The position numbers and the translations under genes are program-made. The notes under the pieces are model-generated. The model worked only from the letters and a program-made list of their open reading frames with translations, was not told the DNA's origin and made no database searches. From positions 1-16,409 of the forward strand of contig DAHWGX010000037.1 of the NCBI GenBank assembly GCA_027335985.1: a stretch of 16,409 nucleotides of DNA, written 5' to 3'. The stretch is from Nitrospirota bacterium. GTDB lineage: Bacteria; Nitrospirota_A; Leptospirillia; Leptospirillales; Leptospirillaceae. This document shows positions 1 through 7,201 of the stretch, piece by piece. How positions within the stretch are numbered: the stretch's first letter is position 1; each line of letters opens with the position of its first letter.

Positions 1-233
1 GAGAGGTTCGCGGGACCTCCGTTTTCTCTCTCCCGATTTCGGAAGGATCGGCCAAGATCCGGGAAGGTCCCCCGGTCGACCTCGAAGAAGACAGGGGATA
101 TTCCGTTTGGGCGGGGTGCATTCCCTTCCGGACCGTTTTGGATCCCCCCGAACCGGATCCGGCCCTCTTTCCCGGAGCCCTCCTTCCCGCCCTTCTCGAT
201 CATCCCCGATTCGAGAAGAATGGGTTCCGCTAA
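1..233 (+). CDS. Pyridoxamine 5'-phosphate oxidase-like FMN-binding split-barrel protein, 3' end only
   Basis: This is the C-terminal part of a gene that starts before the window; the reading frame begins at base 3 and ends at TAA 231-233. The 76 visible residues include the run YSVWAGCIPFRTVLDPPEPD. The pattern 'VWAGxxPxR...PxPDP' near the C-terminus is typical of small flavin-binding split-barrel proteins related to pyridoxamine-phosphate oxidase. These usually bind FMN or F420 and reduce small molecules, but the cofactor-binding part is not in the window, so activity cannot be judged. The stop codon overlaps the next start as TAATG, which indicates translational coupling. Recognition rests on recalled family pattern, not a search. 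Confidence 0.7.
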   Translation, partial: EVRGTSVFSLPISEGSAKIREGPPVDLEEDRGYSVWAGCIPFRTVLDPPEPDPALFPGALLPALLDHPRFEKNGFR

Positions 234-1699
234 TGATCTCTCCGGATCCGGTCCTCGGGCTCGACCACCTCGTCCTGACTGTACGGGATGTCGAGAGGAC
301 CCTTTCTTTTTACCGACGTGTTCTGGGAATGGTCCCGGTCACATTTGGGAACGGACGGCGGGCTCTCTCCTTCGGAAGCCAGAAAATCAATCTCCATCCG
401 CTGGGGGAGGAGATCGATCCGCACGCCGCTGACCCGGTTCCCGGTTCGGCCGATCTCTGCTTCCTCGTCGATCTCTCGATCGACGCGCTCCTTTCCCACC
501 TGGCTTTTCTCGGAATCTCTCACGAACTGGGGCCCGTTCATAGAACCGGCGCAATGGGGACCCTGATCTCGGTCTATATTCGTGACCCCGACGGAAACAT
601 GATCGAACTCTCCCGCCCCGTGACTTCTGCGGCGGAAATCCCGGAGAATTTCTTCCTCTTCAAATCCGATCGTCTTCTCTTCAGGAATTTTTCCTCAACG
701 GACACAGACGCTGTCCACCGTTACGCCTCCGACCCCCTCGTCACCCGGATGACCTATTGGGGGCCTTACTCTCTGGCCGAATCGGAATCCTTCATCCGGC
801 GGGGAATCCGGAATGCAGCCGGGAATCCCCGTTCGTTTTACGATTTGGCGATCGTGTCGAAAGAAAAAGGGCCGCTATCGTTTCCGATCGGAGGATGCAA
901 GATCCATGTGACAGACCGGGAGAACCGGGAAGGGGAGATCGGGTACTATCTCGAACAAACAAGCTGGAATCAGGGATTCGCAACCGAAACGGCCCGGTCC
1001 CTTCTCTCCTTCGGGTTCTCCCGGCTCGGTCTTCACCGGATGGTGGCCCTGTGTTTTGTGGAGAACAGGGGATCGGCCCATGTTCTCTTTCGGTACCTCG
1101 GCTATCCCGGGAACGCGCTTGTTTTCAATACCAGAAGCGGGGATCTCGTCGTCGAAGAGAAAGACGGACTGATCGTCATGGACTTTCCCGCTCTTCGGTC
1201 GAAACCCTGTTCGCCACCGGGCGAGCTGGTCGAGGGGCTTGGAAAAGTCCCTGTCGAGGTATGGACCGGAATGGCCTATATCGCCGTTTACGAAAGCGCT
1301 GACGATATTCGCTCGCTCGAGCCCGACGACGCGCTCCTGCGTTCTCTGGATTTGAAGGGGGTCGCGGTCACGGCTCCGGGACGAAAACTCGAACAAGATA
1401 TCGATTTCGTCAGCCGCTACTTCGCCCCGAAGGTCGGAGTTTCCGAAGATCCGGTCACAGGCTCCGCCCACTGTTCCCTGGCTCCTTACTGGGCGGAGCG
1501 GCTGGGAAAAAACGAGATGAAGGCCCGGCAGTTGTCGAAGCGGGGAGGGACCGTCTTCTGCGAAGTCAGGGGAGATCGCGTCTTCCTCTCGGGAAGAGCG
1601 GTGACGTTCCTGGAAGGGGAGATCGATCTTCCGGCCCATGGCCCCCTTTTTGAACAGCCATCCCTCCGCTCCCCGTGTCTAAAAGTGAACTCTCGATGA
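233..1699 (+). CDS. VOC (glyoxalase-like) + GNAT acetyltransferase + PhzF C-terminal triple fusion
   Basis: One uninterrupted frame of 488 residues joins parts of three families. Residues about 4-130 form a VOC/glyoxalase domain (GLDHLVLTVRDVERTLSFY at the start, RDPDGNMIELSRP at the end). Residues about 144-283 are a RimJ-type GNAT domain (SDRLLFRNF, then GEIGYYLEQTSWNQGFATE and LHRMVALCFVENRGSA). Residues about 283-470 are the C-terminal two thirds of a PhzF-like isomerase (HVLFRYLGYPG, then the conserved SEDPVTGSAHC). The PhzF N-terminus, which holds the catalytic Glu, is absent, and the GNAT lacks its last strand. A start at 107 is also open, but its extra 42 residues are low-complexity and lie in another frame of the upstream gene. 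ATG 233 overlaps the upstream stop and is preferred. The VOC part may work; the PhzF part is probably inactive. Confidence 0.8.
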   Translation: MISPDPVLGLDHLVLTVRDVERTLSFYRRVLGMVPVTFGNGRRALSFGSQKINLHPLGEEIDPHAADPVPGSADLCFLVDLSIDALLSHLAFLGISHELGPVHRTGAMGTLISVYIRDPDGNMIELSRPVTSAAEIPENFFLFKSDRLLFRNFSSTDTDAVHRYASDPLVTRMTYWGPYSLAESESFIRRGIRNAAGNPRSFYDLAIVSKEKGPLSFPIGGCKIHVTDRENREGEIGYYLEQTSWNQGFATETARSLLSFGFSRLGLHRMVALCFVENRGSAHVLFRYLGYPGNALVFNTRSGDLVVEEKDGLIVMDFPALRSKPCSPPGELVEGLGKVPVEVWTGMAYIAVYESADDIRSLEPDDALLRSLDLKGVAVTAPGRKLEQDIDFVSRYFAPKVGVSEDPVTGSAHCSLAPYWAERLGKNEMKARQLSKRGGTVFCEVRGDRVFLSGRAVTFLEGEIDLPAHGPLFEQPSLRSPCLKVNSR

Positions 1700-2580
1700 A
1701 TCCCGTGGTCCAGCTTGAACGGACAGGTTGCGGCATCGCCAGCGTGGCCGCGATCATGGGACTTTCATATCGAGAAGTGCAGCAGACTGCAGAATCTCTC
1801 GGCATTATTGCCCATGACAGGATGTTATTGTCGGAGACGACGTATGTACGGGCACTCCTGAACCATTTCGGCGCGAAAACCCCTCTGGGGGAAATTCCCT
1901 TTTCCTCCTGGGAGGACCTTCCGGACCTCGCGCTCCTGTCCGTCAAGTGGCATCTTGAAAAAGGGATTCCATTTTGGCACTGGGTGGTGTTCGTCCGCCA
2001 AAACGGGAACGTCTGTGTTCTCGACTCGAAAGAGGGCCTTCGTTGCAATCTCCGGACAGATTTCGGGCGAATTCGGCCAAAATGGTACATTCCGGTGATT
2101 TTCGAGCAAAATTCCCGGGAGATATCCTCCTGTCAACCGGATTTTCGCCCGATTGAAAAAGGAGAATCGACGCCGGATAGGCCGTTGAAGGATCTTCCCG
2201 GTCCCATGGCGTTGTCCGGAGACGATGAGGAGGATCTGAAAATGCTGGAGGAAAGTCTGTGGCTTCCAGAAATCCGCTTCTCCCATGGGAAGATGGAGGA
2301 GATTCTGGCAGAAGGTTTTTTCGAGTTCGGAAGTTCGGGACGCATCTACGACAAGCATGACACGATCCGGACTCCCCCACGTGAAATAGGAGCAAAACTT
2401 CCCTTCCCAGGGTTTTCTGTAAATCTCTTGTCGTCCTCGGTTGCCTTGGTGACCTACCAGAGCATTCTCCGAGGTTCGGACGAAAACTTTCATCATGCGC
2501 TGCGCAGTTCGGTGTGGACCCGAACCGACCGGGGATGGAGGCTGATCTTTCATCAGGGAACCCCGATCCAAAGGTCCTGA
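1696..2580 (+). CDS. C39-like cysteine peptidase domain fused to a DUF4440/SnoaL-like domain
   Basis: The product has 294 residues from ATG 1696, which overlaps the previous stop as ATGA; GTG 1675 is an alternative start. Residues 1-137 resemble a papain-like C39 peptidase: Cys12 in RTGCGIASVAAIMG, His95 in PFWHWVVFV and Asp110 in VCVLDSKEG would form the triad. Residues about 181-294 resemble DUF4440/NTF2-like proteins (LEESLWLPE at the start, YDKHDTI mid-domain, WTRTDRGWRLIFHQGTP at the end), a small cone-shaped fold that often binds ligands. A polar linker of about 45 residues joins them. No signal peptide or membrane helix is visible, and there is no ABC transporter, so a bacteriocin-processing role is unlikely. 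The combination is unusual and the function is unknown. Confidence 0.7.
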   Translation: MNPVVQLERTGCGIASVAAIMGLSYREVQQTAESLGIIAHDRMLLSETTYVRALLNHFGAKTPLGEIPFSSWEDLPDLALLSVKWHLEKGIPFWHWVVFVRQNGNVCVLDSKEGLRCNLRTDFGRIRPKWYIPVIFEQNSREISSCQPDFRPIEKGESTPDRPLKDLPGPMALSGDDEEDLKMLEESLWLPEIRFSHGKMEEILAEGFFEFGSSGRIYDKHDTIRTPPREIGAKLPFPGFSVNLLSSSVALVTYQSILRGSDENFHHALRSSVWTRTDRGWRLIFHQGTPIQRS

Positions 2581-2651
2581 AGACGGTCAGAGTTCACTGG
2601 AATAACTTGCATCTCTTTCTGGACAAAGGAAAGAATGCTTGAGGGAAACTG

Positions 2652-3146
2652 ATGTTGCTACTTCGCGATTTGTCTGATAGCGACATGTCCACCATCAGTC
2701 GTTGGCCTCCCTATCCCCTCGGATTTGAAGAGCTGGACTATGCACTGAGAGTCGATGGATGGTTGACGGAATTTAGAAACAAACCAGTCACATGGTGCTT
2801 TGCCGCGGAGCAGGCGGGCGAACTGATCGCATTCACGATCCTGTCCAGTACTGAAAGGGACGAAGCGGAGTTTCGCATCGCCCTGCGGGCCGATAGGATC
2901 GGACAGGGATTGGGTTTTCCCATCACCGCCCTGACACAGAAGAAGGGGTTTTTCGAGCTCGGGCTTTCGCGCATCCATCTGATCGCGAGAAAGAACAACC
3001 CGACGGCTATCCACTTGTATAAAAAGACCGGCTTCGTCGAACGAGGAGTATGCTGCAAGGATACAAACGGAAAACGGGTGGAGTATCTGACGAAAGAGGC
3101 CTATGCGATGAAAGAATCGGGGTCATTAAGCGCGGGTTGCTGGTAA
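2652..3146 (+). CDS. GNAT family N-acetyltransferase
   Basis: The 164-residue protein matches GNAT acyl-CoA transferases. The acetyl-CoA loop (motif A) is visible at about residues 79-89 as RADRIGQGLG. The segment LSRIHLIARKNNPTAIHLYKKTGF at about 105-128 has the classic 'N-x-x-A-x-x-L-Y-x-K-x-G-F' ending. The substrate cannot be told. ATG 2652 follows a modest GAGGGA Shine-Dalgarno, after a 71-base gap with no recognised promoter. The last 22 bases overlap the remains of the isochorismatase gene, so the two were probably co-translated. The sequence appears intact. Confidence 0.8.
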   Translation: MLLLRDLSDSDMSTISRWPPYPLGFEELDYALRVDGWLTEFRNKPVTWCFAAEQAGELIAFTILSSTERDEAEFRIALRADRIGQGLGFPITALTQKKGFFELGLSRIHLIARKNNPTAIHLYKKTGFVERGVCCKDTNGKRVEYLTKEAYAMKESGSLSAGCW

Positions 3147-3636
3147 TCGACGTCCAGAATGAATATTTCACCGGGAAACTGCCGGTATCTCATCCTCCGG
3201 GAAGTTTCGACAATATTCTGCGGGCGATGGATGCCGCCAGGAGCCATCGGGTCTCCGTGATCGTGGTCCAGCATACGGCGAGGTCCGATGCCTCCCCGAT
3301 CTTCCGGAAGGGAACCCATGAATGGAGGCTCCATCCTGCCGTCGACCTCCGTCCCCGGGATGTTCTGATCGAAAAGAACTGGCCGGACAGCTTTGCGGAA
3401 ACGGGGCTGGAGGAATGGGTCGAAGGGGCTGGGATCGATACCTTGGCTTTTGCGGATACATGACGCAGATGTGTTGCGACACCACCGCACGGGGAGCCTT
3501 TCATAAGGGGTATGCGGTGGAGTTCCTCTCAGATGCGACGGGAACTCTGGCGTTCAGTAACGAGACGGGAACCGTGACGGACGAGGAGCTTCATCGGACC
3601 GTCCTGACGACGCAGGGCAGCCTTTCAGCCGTGTGA
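3125..3636 (+). pseudogene. Isochorismatase-like cysteine hydrolase, frameshifted
   Basis: Two adjacent frames together encode a cysteine hydrolase of the isochorismatase-like family. The first holds the catalytic Asp (RGLLVIDVQNEYF) and Lys ([11 protein letters not shown]) and hits TGA at 3461-3463. The second holds [21 protein letters not shown], with the nucleophile Cys, and ends at TGA 3634-3636. Restoring one T in the T4 run at 3448-3451 gives continuous [12 protein letters not shown]. As written, the product lacks the nucleophile and is inactive. The start is also doubtful: the homology begins at ATT 3125 (I-K-R-G), where an ATG would be expected; the only nearby alternative is TTG 3137. 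A sequencing error at the homopolymer is possible. Confidence 0.8.
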
Positions 3637-3673
3637 TGAAGACCGGGGAATGGATCGACCGTGTGAGCCGCGG

Positions 3674-3732
3674 AGCGTAGGGGGATCCGTCCGGATTCCC
3701 CCGCACCAAGGAGCCCCGCCCTGTGGCGGCGG
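3674..3732 (+). promoter_or_regulatory. Two GC-rich hairpins just before the PEBP ribosome-binding site
   Basis: The 108-base gap between the isochorismatase remnant and the PEBP gene contains two inverted repeats. The first pairs GCG..GGGGGATCCG (3675-3689) with CGGATTCCCCCGC (3692-3704), about 12 pairs with one or two bulges. The second pairs CCGCC (3716-3720) with GGCGG (3725-3729) across a CTGT loop, extended by CC/GG around a bulged C. It ends directly at the Shine-Dalgarno GGAGGAG (3732-3738). The structures could act as an attenuator or translation-control leader, or be an mRNA-processing element. No known riboswitch class was recognised and no U-tract follows. Confidence 0.35.
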
Positions 3733-3744
3733 GAGGAGAGAGAG

Positions 3745-4308
3745 ATGCTTGGAAAACTGTCGAGGTTCCTCCGTGCGGGCGACAGAAAGCTTGCGATGTA
3801 TCGGGATGAATTTTCGAACGTTCCGGAAACGATTGTGGCGACAAGCAAAAGCTTTTCGCATAAAGATCGGATACCCGATCGCTTCACCCAATCCGGAGAC
3901 GATCTCTCGCCGGATCTCGAGTGGAACGGTCTCCCGTCCGGGACCCGGGGGGTCGTCGTAATCGTTGAGGATCCGGACGCTCCGCTGCCGGACCCGTTCG
4001 TCCATGCCCTTGTTTTCCTGGTTCCCCCGATGGCCGGAATCCCGGAAGGCGCGATTCCGAATTCCGCGAACATTCGGGAGAGGAATCCCGATACGCCTCT
4101 TTGTGTAGGCAAAAACACATTTGGACGGACCGTGTATTTGGGACCGGCACCAATCCCCGGCAGCGGACCCCATCATTACTACTTTCAGATCTTTGCGCTC
4201 GATTCCGAACTGACTTTTCGGAAGCCACCGGACCGTAAGGATATGATTCGTGCAATGGCCGGTCATGTTCTGGCCAAGGGGATCCTTGTGGGGACCTACG
4301 AAAGATAG
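3745..4308 (+). CDS. YbhB/YbcL-family (PEBP, Raf kinase inhibitor-like) protein
   Basis: The 187-residue protein is a phosphatidylethanolamine-binding-protein-like member. Visible signatures are the ligand-pocket motif VEDPDAP at 75-80, His87 in the following strand, and GPHHYYFQIFALD at 141-153, the family's 'GxHxYxFxxYALD' block. SPDLEWNGLP (55-64) is also typical. No signal peptide is seen, so it is probably cytoplasmic like E. coli YbhB. Length is near the family norm (about 160-185) with about 15 extra N-terminal residues. The start is supported by a strong GGAGGAGAG Shine-Dalgarno. Bacterial members have no firmly defined biochemical role; anion/phospholipid binding is the usual suggestion. 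Confidence 0.88.
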   Translation: MLGKLSRFLRAGDRKLAMYRDEFSNVPETIVATSKSFSHKDRIPDRFTQSGDDLSPDLEWNGLPSGTRGVVVIVEDPDAPLPDPFVHALVFLVPPMAGIPEGAIPNSANIRERNPDTPLCVGKNTFGRTVYLGPAPIPGSGPHHYYFQIFALDSELTFRKPPDRKDMIRAMAGHVLAKGILVGTYER

Positions 4309-4482
4309 ACGAATCGGAAGGACGCCGGAGCGGGGCGAACACGCTCTTCCCCTGGCGTGAAAGCCCGCCCATGACTCTATAAATCAGGGGTGGCACAGAA
4401 AAACGTCCTGTCCGATTTCTTTCGTGAAGATTTACAGAAACATATTCGGGAAAGGGGCGCCCGGATAGGAGCAGGAGAGAAG

Positions 4483-4917
4483 ATGCAACGCGAGATTTCG
4501 ATCAGACTGATCCCGGATGGCGATCTCGTGTCCATCGTTCCCCTGTTGCAGGTCTTGAACCCTGCCATTCCGGAAGGGATTCTCCTGGATCGGCTGACGG
4601 AAATGGTGTCCCGGGGGTAGAAGTGCGCCGGGGCTTATTCCGGAGGGAGGCTCATAGGCATCTGCGGGATGTGGATTCTCACCAAATACTTCGTGGGACG
4701 GCATCTCGATCCGGACAATGTGGTCGTGGCGGAAGAATGCCGGTCGATGAGGGTGGGTGTGCCGTCTTCTGGCTTTTGTGCATGACGATGCCCGGATTAA
4801 GGGTGTCTCGCGAGCGAGCTGAACTGCAACCTTGAAAACAGGAGGGCCCGGGACTTCTGGAAAAGGGAGGGGTACAGAAAAATCGCCGTCCACTATCAGA
4901 AGTTTCTAGAGTCATGA
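4483..4917 (+). pseudogene. GNAT acetyltransferase pseudogene (one nonsense and two frameshift lesions)
   Basis: ATG 4483 has a good GGAGAGA Shine-Dalgarno and begins a GNAT sequence (MQREISIRLIPDGDL). It reaches TAG at 4618-4620 where relatives have an aromatic residue (TEMVSRG-stop-KCAGAY). The same frame continues RLIGICGMWILTKYF and LDPDNVVVAEECRS. A loss of about two bases near 4760 moves it to another frame (LLAFVHDDARIKG). A one-base loss near 4804 returns it to the first frame for the typical end ELNCNLENRRARDFWKREGY, ending at TGA 4915-4917. Three independent lesions make a real pseudogene much more likely than sequencing error. An in-frame extension to GTG 4390 exists but looks non-family. 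The bases 4309-4482 hold nothing else I recognise. Confidence 0.8.
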
Positions 4918-4943
4918 CCCCGAACAAGCGGGGGGATCATTTT
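4918..4943 (+). terminator. Weak hairpin after the GNAT pseudogene
   Basis: CCCCG (4918-4922) can pair with CGGGG (4929-4933) around a six-base loop, followed after GGATCA by TTTT. The stem is short and the T-run is separated from it, so an intrinsic terminator is only possible. Confidence 0.25.
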
Positions 4944-5014
4944 CGATACCGTAGCGGGTCAGATGGAGTGACCGAAATAAGCCAACAAAACCCACAAAAT
5001 TTAGAGGAGGCGCC

Positions 5015-5347
5015 TTGATCAACGTCAGCATTCTATATCCCCAGAAGGAGGGAGGACATTTCGACCTGGAGTACTACCTGAAGACCCACATGCCCCTGTC
5101 CATCGAAAAACTCCGTCCGGCCCTATTGGGCGTTTCGATCGAGCGCGGTCTTTCCACCGCCGGATCCGATGCGCCTCCGGACTTCATCGTCATCTGCCAG
5201 CTCAGGTTCGATTCCGTCGAGGCTTTTTTTGAAGCTTTTTCACCCCATGCCGAACGGCTTCAGGGAGATATCAAAAACTACACCGACATCGATCCGGTCA
5301 TCCAGTTTAGCGAGGTCATGTTGCTGGACGCATTCCCGGTGTCATAA
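5015..5347 (+). CDS. EthD family protein
   Basis: The 110-residue product has the dimeric ferredoxin-like alpha/beta pattern of EthD proteins: INVSILYPQKEGGHFDLEYY at the start, KTHMPLSIEKLRPALLGVSIERG in the middle, and a hydrophobic C-terminal strand (PVIQFSEVMLLDAF). EthD members are small cytoplasmic proteins linked to ether or aromatic degradation, often without known catalysis. The start is TTG 5015, chosen because AGAGGAGG lies six bases upstream and homology begins at once. About 97 bases separate it from the preceding pseudogene. It is intact while both neighbours are broken. Confidence 0.8.
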   Translation: MINVSILYPQKEGGHFDLEYYLKTHMPLSIEKLRPALLGVSIERGLSTAGSDAPPDFIVICQLRFDSVEAFFEAFSPHAERLQGDIKNYTDIDPVIQFSEVMLLDAFPVS

Positions 5348-5403
5348 GTTGTTGGGGCCAAATATTTCAGGAGTCTGTTTCGACACGAGAAAGGTGCATT
5401 CCA

Positions 5404-6131
5404 ATGAATGCGATGCGAAAAAACGGACCACTGGCAGAGCTGCTTTCGGGGCTTCACCGCGAGAGCGACGAAGAGATTCTGGGGAAGGCGCGGTCTCTTT
5501 TCGTGGCGGTGACGAGGAGTTTTCCAGGATCGTCAAAGAGTATGGAACCCTGGCTCCCGAAGAGAAGGGAAAATTCCTGAGAACTCATGGAATCTCCATT
5601 CAGGATCCTTCATTTTCCCTTTGCGTCTCTCCGGAAATGGGAGAGTTCCTTTTCAATCTCGTTCTTTCCTCGAGACCCGGAAGGATCCTCGAACTGGGGA
5701 GTTCCAACGGCGTGTCCACGCTCTACTTCGCCGAGGCGCTCCGTCTTTTGGGGCGGGGAACGATCGTCGCCACGGAAAATGACGAGAAAAAATGCCGGAG
5801 GATTCTGCAGAACGCGGCGGCGGGAGGTCTTTCCGGCTTCATCGAACTGAGAAAGGGAGATGTCTTCGAAACGGTCAACGGGCTTTCCGGTCCGTTCGAT
5901 CTTGTCTTCATCGATATTTGGGCCGACGGCTATCTGGAAATTTTCAGGAAAATCGAACCTCTCCTTGCGTCCGGATCGATCATCGTGGCCGACAACATGT
6001 GGACGGCCTTCGAAGGGGTCGCCCCGTTCAAGGAGCATCTGGACAAAAGGACCGACATCGTCAACACGACGCTCGATTTTGCGTCCGGGGTCGAGTTCGG
6101 CGTTGTTCTTTGCTCTGGGGGGATGGCATGA
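5404..6131 (+). pseudogene. Class I SAM-dependent O-methyltransferase, single frameshift
   Basis: ATG 5404 starts MNAMRKNGPLAELLSGLHRE and runs to a T4 tract at 5498-5501, where the frame is lost and stops at 5578-5580. The adjacent frame carries the rest from FRGGDEEFSRIVKEYG to TGA 6129-6131. Adding one T restores a 242-residue protein. It contains SAM-binding motif I (RILELGSSNGVSTLYF, near residue 97), the acidic ATENDEKK at the end of strand 2, FDLVFIDIWADGY, and IIVADNM. This resembles catechol-type O-methyltransferases (family 3). As written only a 58-residue peptide is made from the natural start. A sequencing error is quite possible, since only one lesion is seen. The gene overlaps the next as ATGA. 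Confidence 0.75.
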
Positions 6132-7135
6132 ACCCCGCGTTCAAGAAGGCCTGGGCAGCCAAGCTCCTTTTCTCGGTTCCCTTTTTTCTTGTCTTTGTCC
6201 AGGGCCCGTTGTATGCGGACAGCTTGCCGGACATTTTCGATGCCTCAGGTGTTTCGGCGCTTTCGACAACAAAGGGCGTTTTGTCGGCCGCCCCGTATTC
6301 CGTCGAAAAGAGGAGCCATGTCGATCTATTTCGTATTACATACAGAAGTTCAGGTTTGGCCGAAACGGCTTATTTGGCGAAGCCCCCTGGAAAGGGGTCG
6401 CGATGGCCGGTCTTGATCTTTCTCCCCGGAGGCGGTGGGATCAATGGACGGGTTCTCAAGTATATTTCCAGACTTGCCTCGGAAGGTCCCTTCAACATTC
6501 TCGCGGTCCAGTACCGCGGTCTGGACGGAAGCGAAGGAAAGGACGAATATGGGGGCCGGGATGTGAACGACATCCTGAGCCTGATCTCGGTCGCAAGGAG
6601 GTTGCCGTTCGCCAGGAAGCAGATCGGTCTGCTTGGCTTCTCCCGCGGGGGAATGATGGCTTACGTGGCCTTGAAGAAGGGAGCTGTCGTACAGGTTGCC
6701 GCTGTGGTCAGCGCTCCCACCGACATGGCCGAAACATACGATCATCTGTCCGGACCCAAGGGATTCTTCATCAGACGCCACCTTCGGAAGGCTATCGGGG
6801 GAACCCCAAGGGAAGCGCCGGGAAGTTACAAAGACCGTTCGGCCCGTTTCTGGCCTGAAAAGATTCACGTCCCCGTCCTCATCCTGCAGGGGGATCGCGA
6901 TCTCCTGGTTCCTCCGACCCATGTCCGGCAGTTCGGAAAAAGACTTCTGGATTCATGCCGTCGTTGTCGAATGGTTTCCTTCAGGAAGGGGGACCATATG
7001 CTTCACCGTTTTCCTGAAGACCGTGACCGGAAGATTCTGGAGTGGTTCCGCGCCGGGCTGGAGAGGCGAGAACAGCATCAAAGCCCAGGACTCGGGACCT
7101 CCGGAGGAATTTCGACCAGAAAACGCCCCCTTTGA
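6128..7135 (+). CDS. Secreted alpha/beta hydrolase, S9 prolyl-oligopeptidase/dienelactone-hydrolase type
   Basis: The 335-residue protein starts at ATG 6128, overlapping the methyltransferase stop (ATGA). Residues 1-30 form a signal peptide: KK in the n-region, LLFSVPFFLVFVQG as core, and a likely cut after PLYA. The mature part has an alpha/beta-hydrolase fold: VLIFLPGGGGINGR forms the oxyanion region, the nucleophile is Ser172 in LGFSRGGM, the acid is Asp258 (or 256) in LQGDRDLLVPP, and the base is His290 or His293 in KGDHMLHRF. It is probably exported to the periplasm and hydrolyses peptides or esters; substrate unknown. The last ~25 residues after the helix EWFRAGLERR are polar and look like a readthrough tail. 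The frame is intact. Confidence 0.8.
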   Translation: MNPAFKKAWAAKLLFSVPFFLVFVQGPLYADSLPDIFDASGVSALSTTKGVLSAAPYSVEKRSHVDLFRITYRSSGLAETAYLAKPPGKGSRWPVLIFLPGGGGINGRVLKYISRLASEGPFNILAVQYRGLDGSEGKDEYGGRDVNDILSLISVARRLPFARKQIGLLGFSRGGMMAYVALKKGAVVQVAAVVSAPTDMAETYDHLSGPKGFFIRRHLRKAIGGTPREAPGSYKDRSARFWPEKIHVPVLILQGDRDLLVPPTHVRQFGKRLLDSCRRCRMVSFRKGDHMLHRFPEDRDRKILEWFRAGLERREQHQSPGLGTSGGISTRKRPL

Positions 7136-7201
7136 CGGAGACGCCGTGATCCCTGCTCGCCTTCCACCATCTTGCCGGTAAAGCGGGATACCCTGAGAGA
7201 A

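Noticed and set aside
107..232. Longer N-terminus for the fusion protein starting at 107
   Set aside because: The 42 extra residues are low-complexity, and the same bases encode the C-terminus of the upstream flavin-binding protein in another frame. TAATG at 231-235 gives a better start.
875..1639. Minus-strand frames opposite the fusion gene
   Set aside because: No recognisable motifs or ribosome-binding sites; they mirror the coding strand's GC pattern.
4328..4367. Hairpin ACGCC...GGCGT after the PEBP gene as a terminator
   Set aside because: The stem is short and interrupted, and no T-run follows.
4390..4482. N-terminal extension of the GNAT pseudogene from GTG 4390
   Set aside because: The extension has no GNAT pattern, and ATG 4483 has a good Shine-Dalgarno exactly where homology begins.
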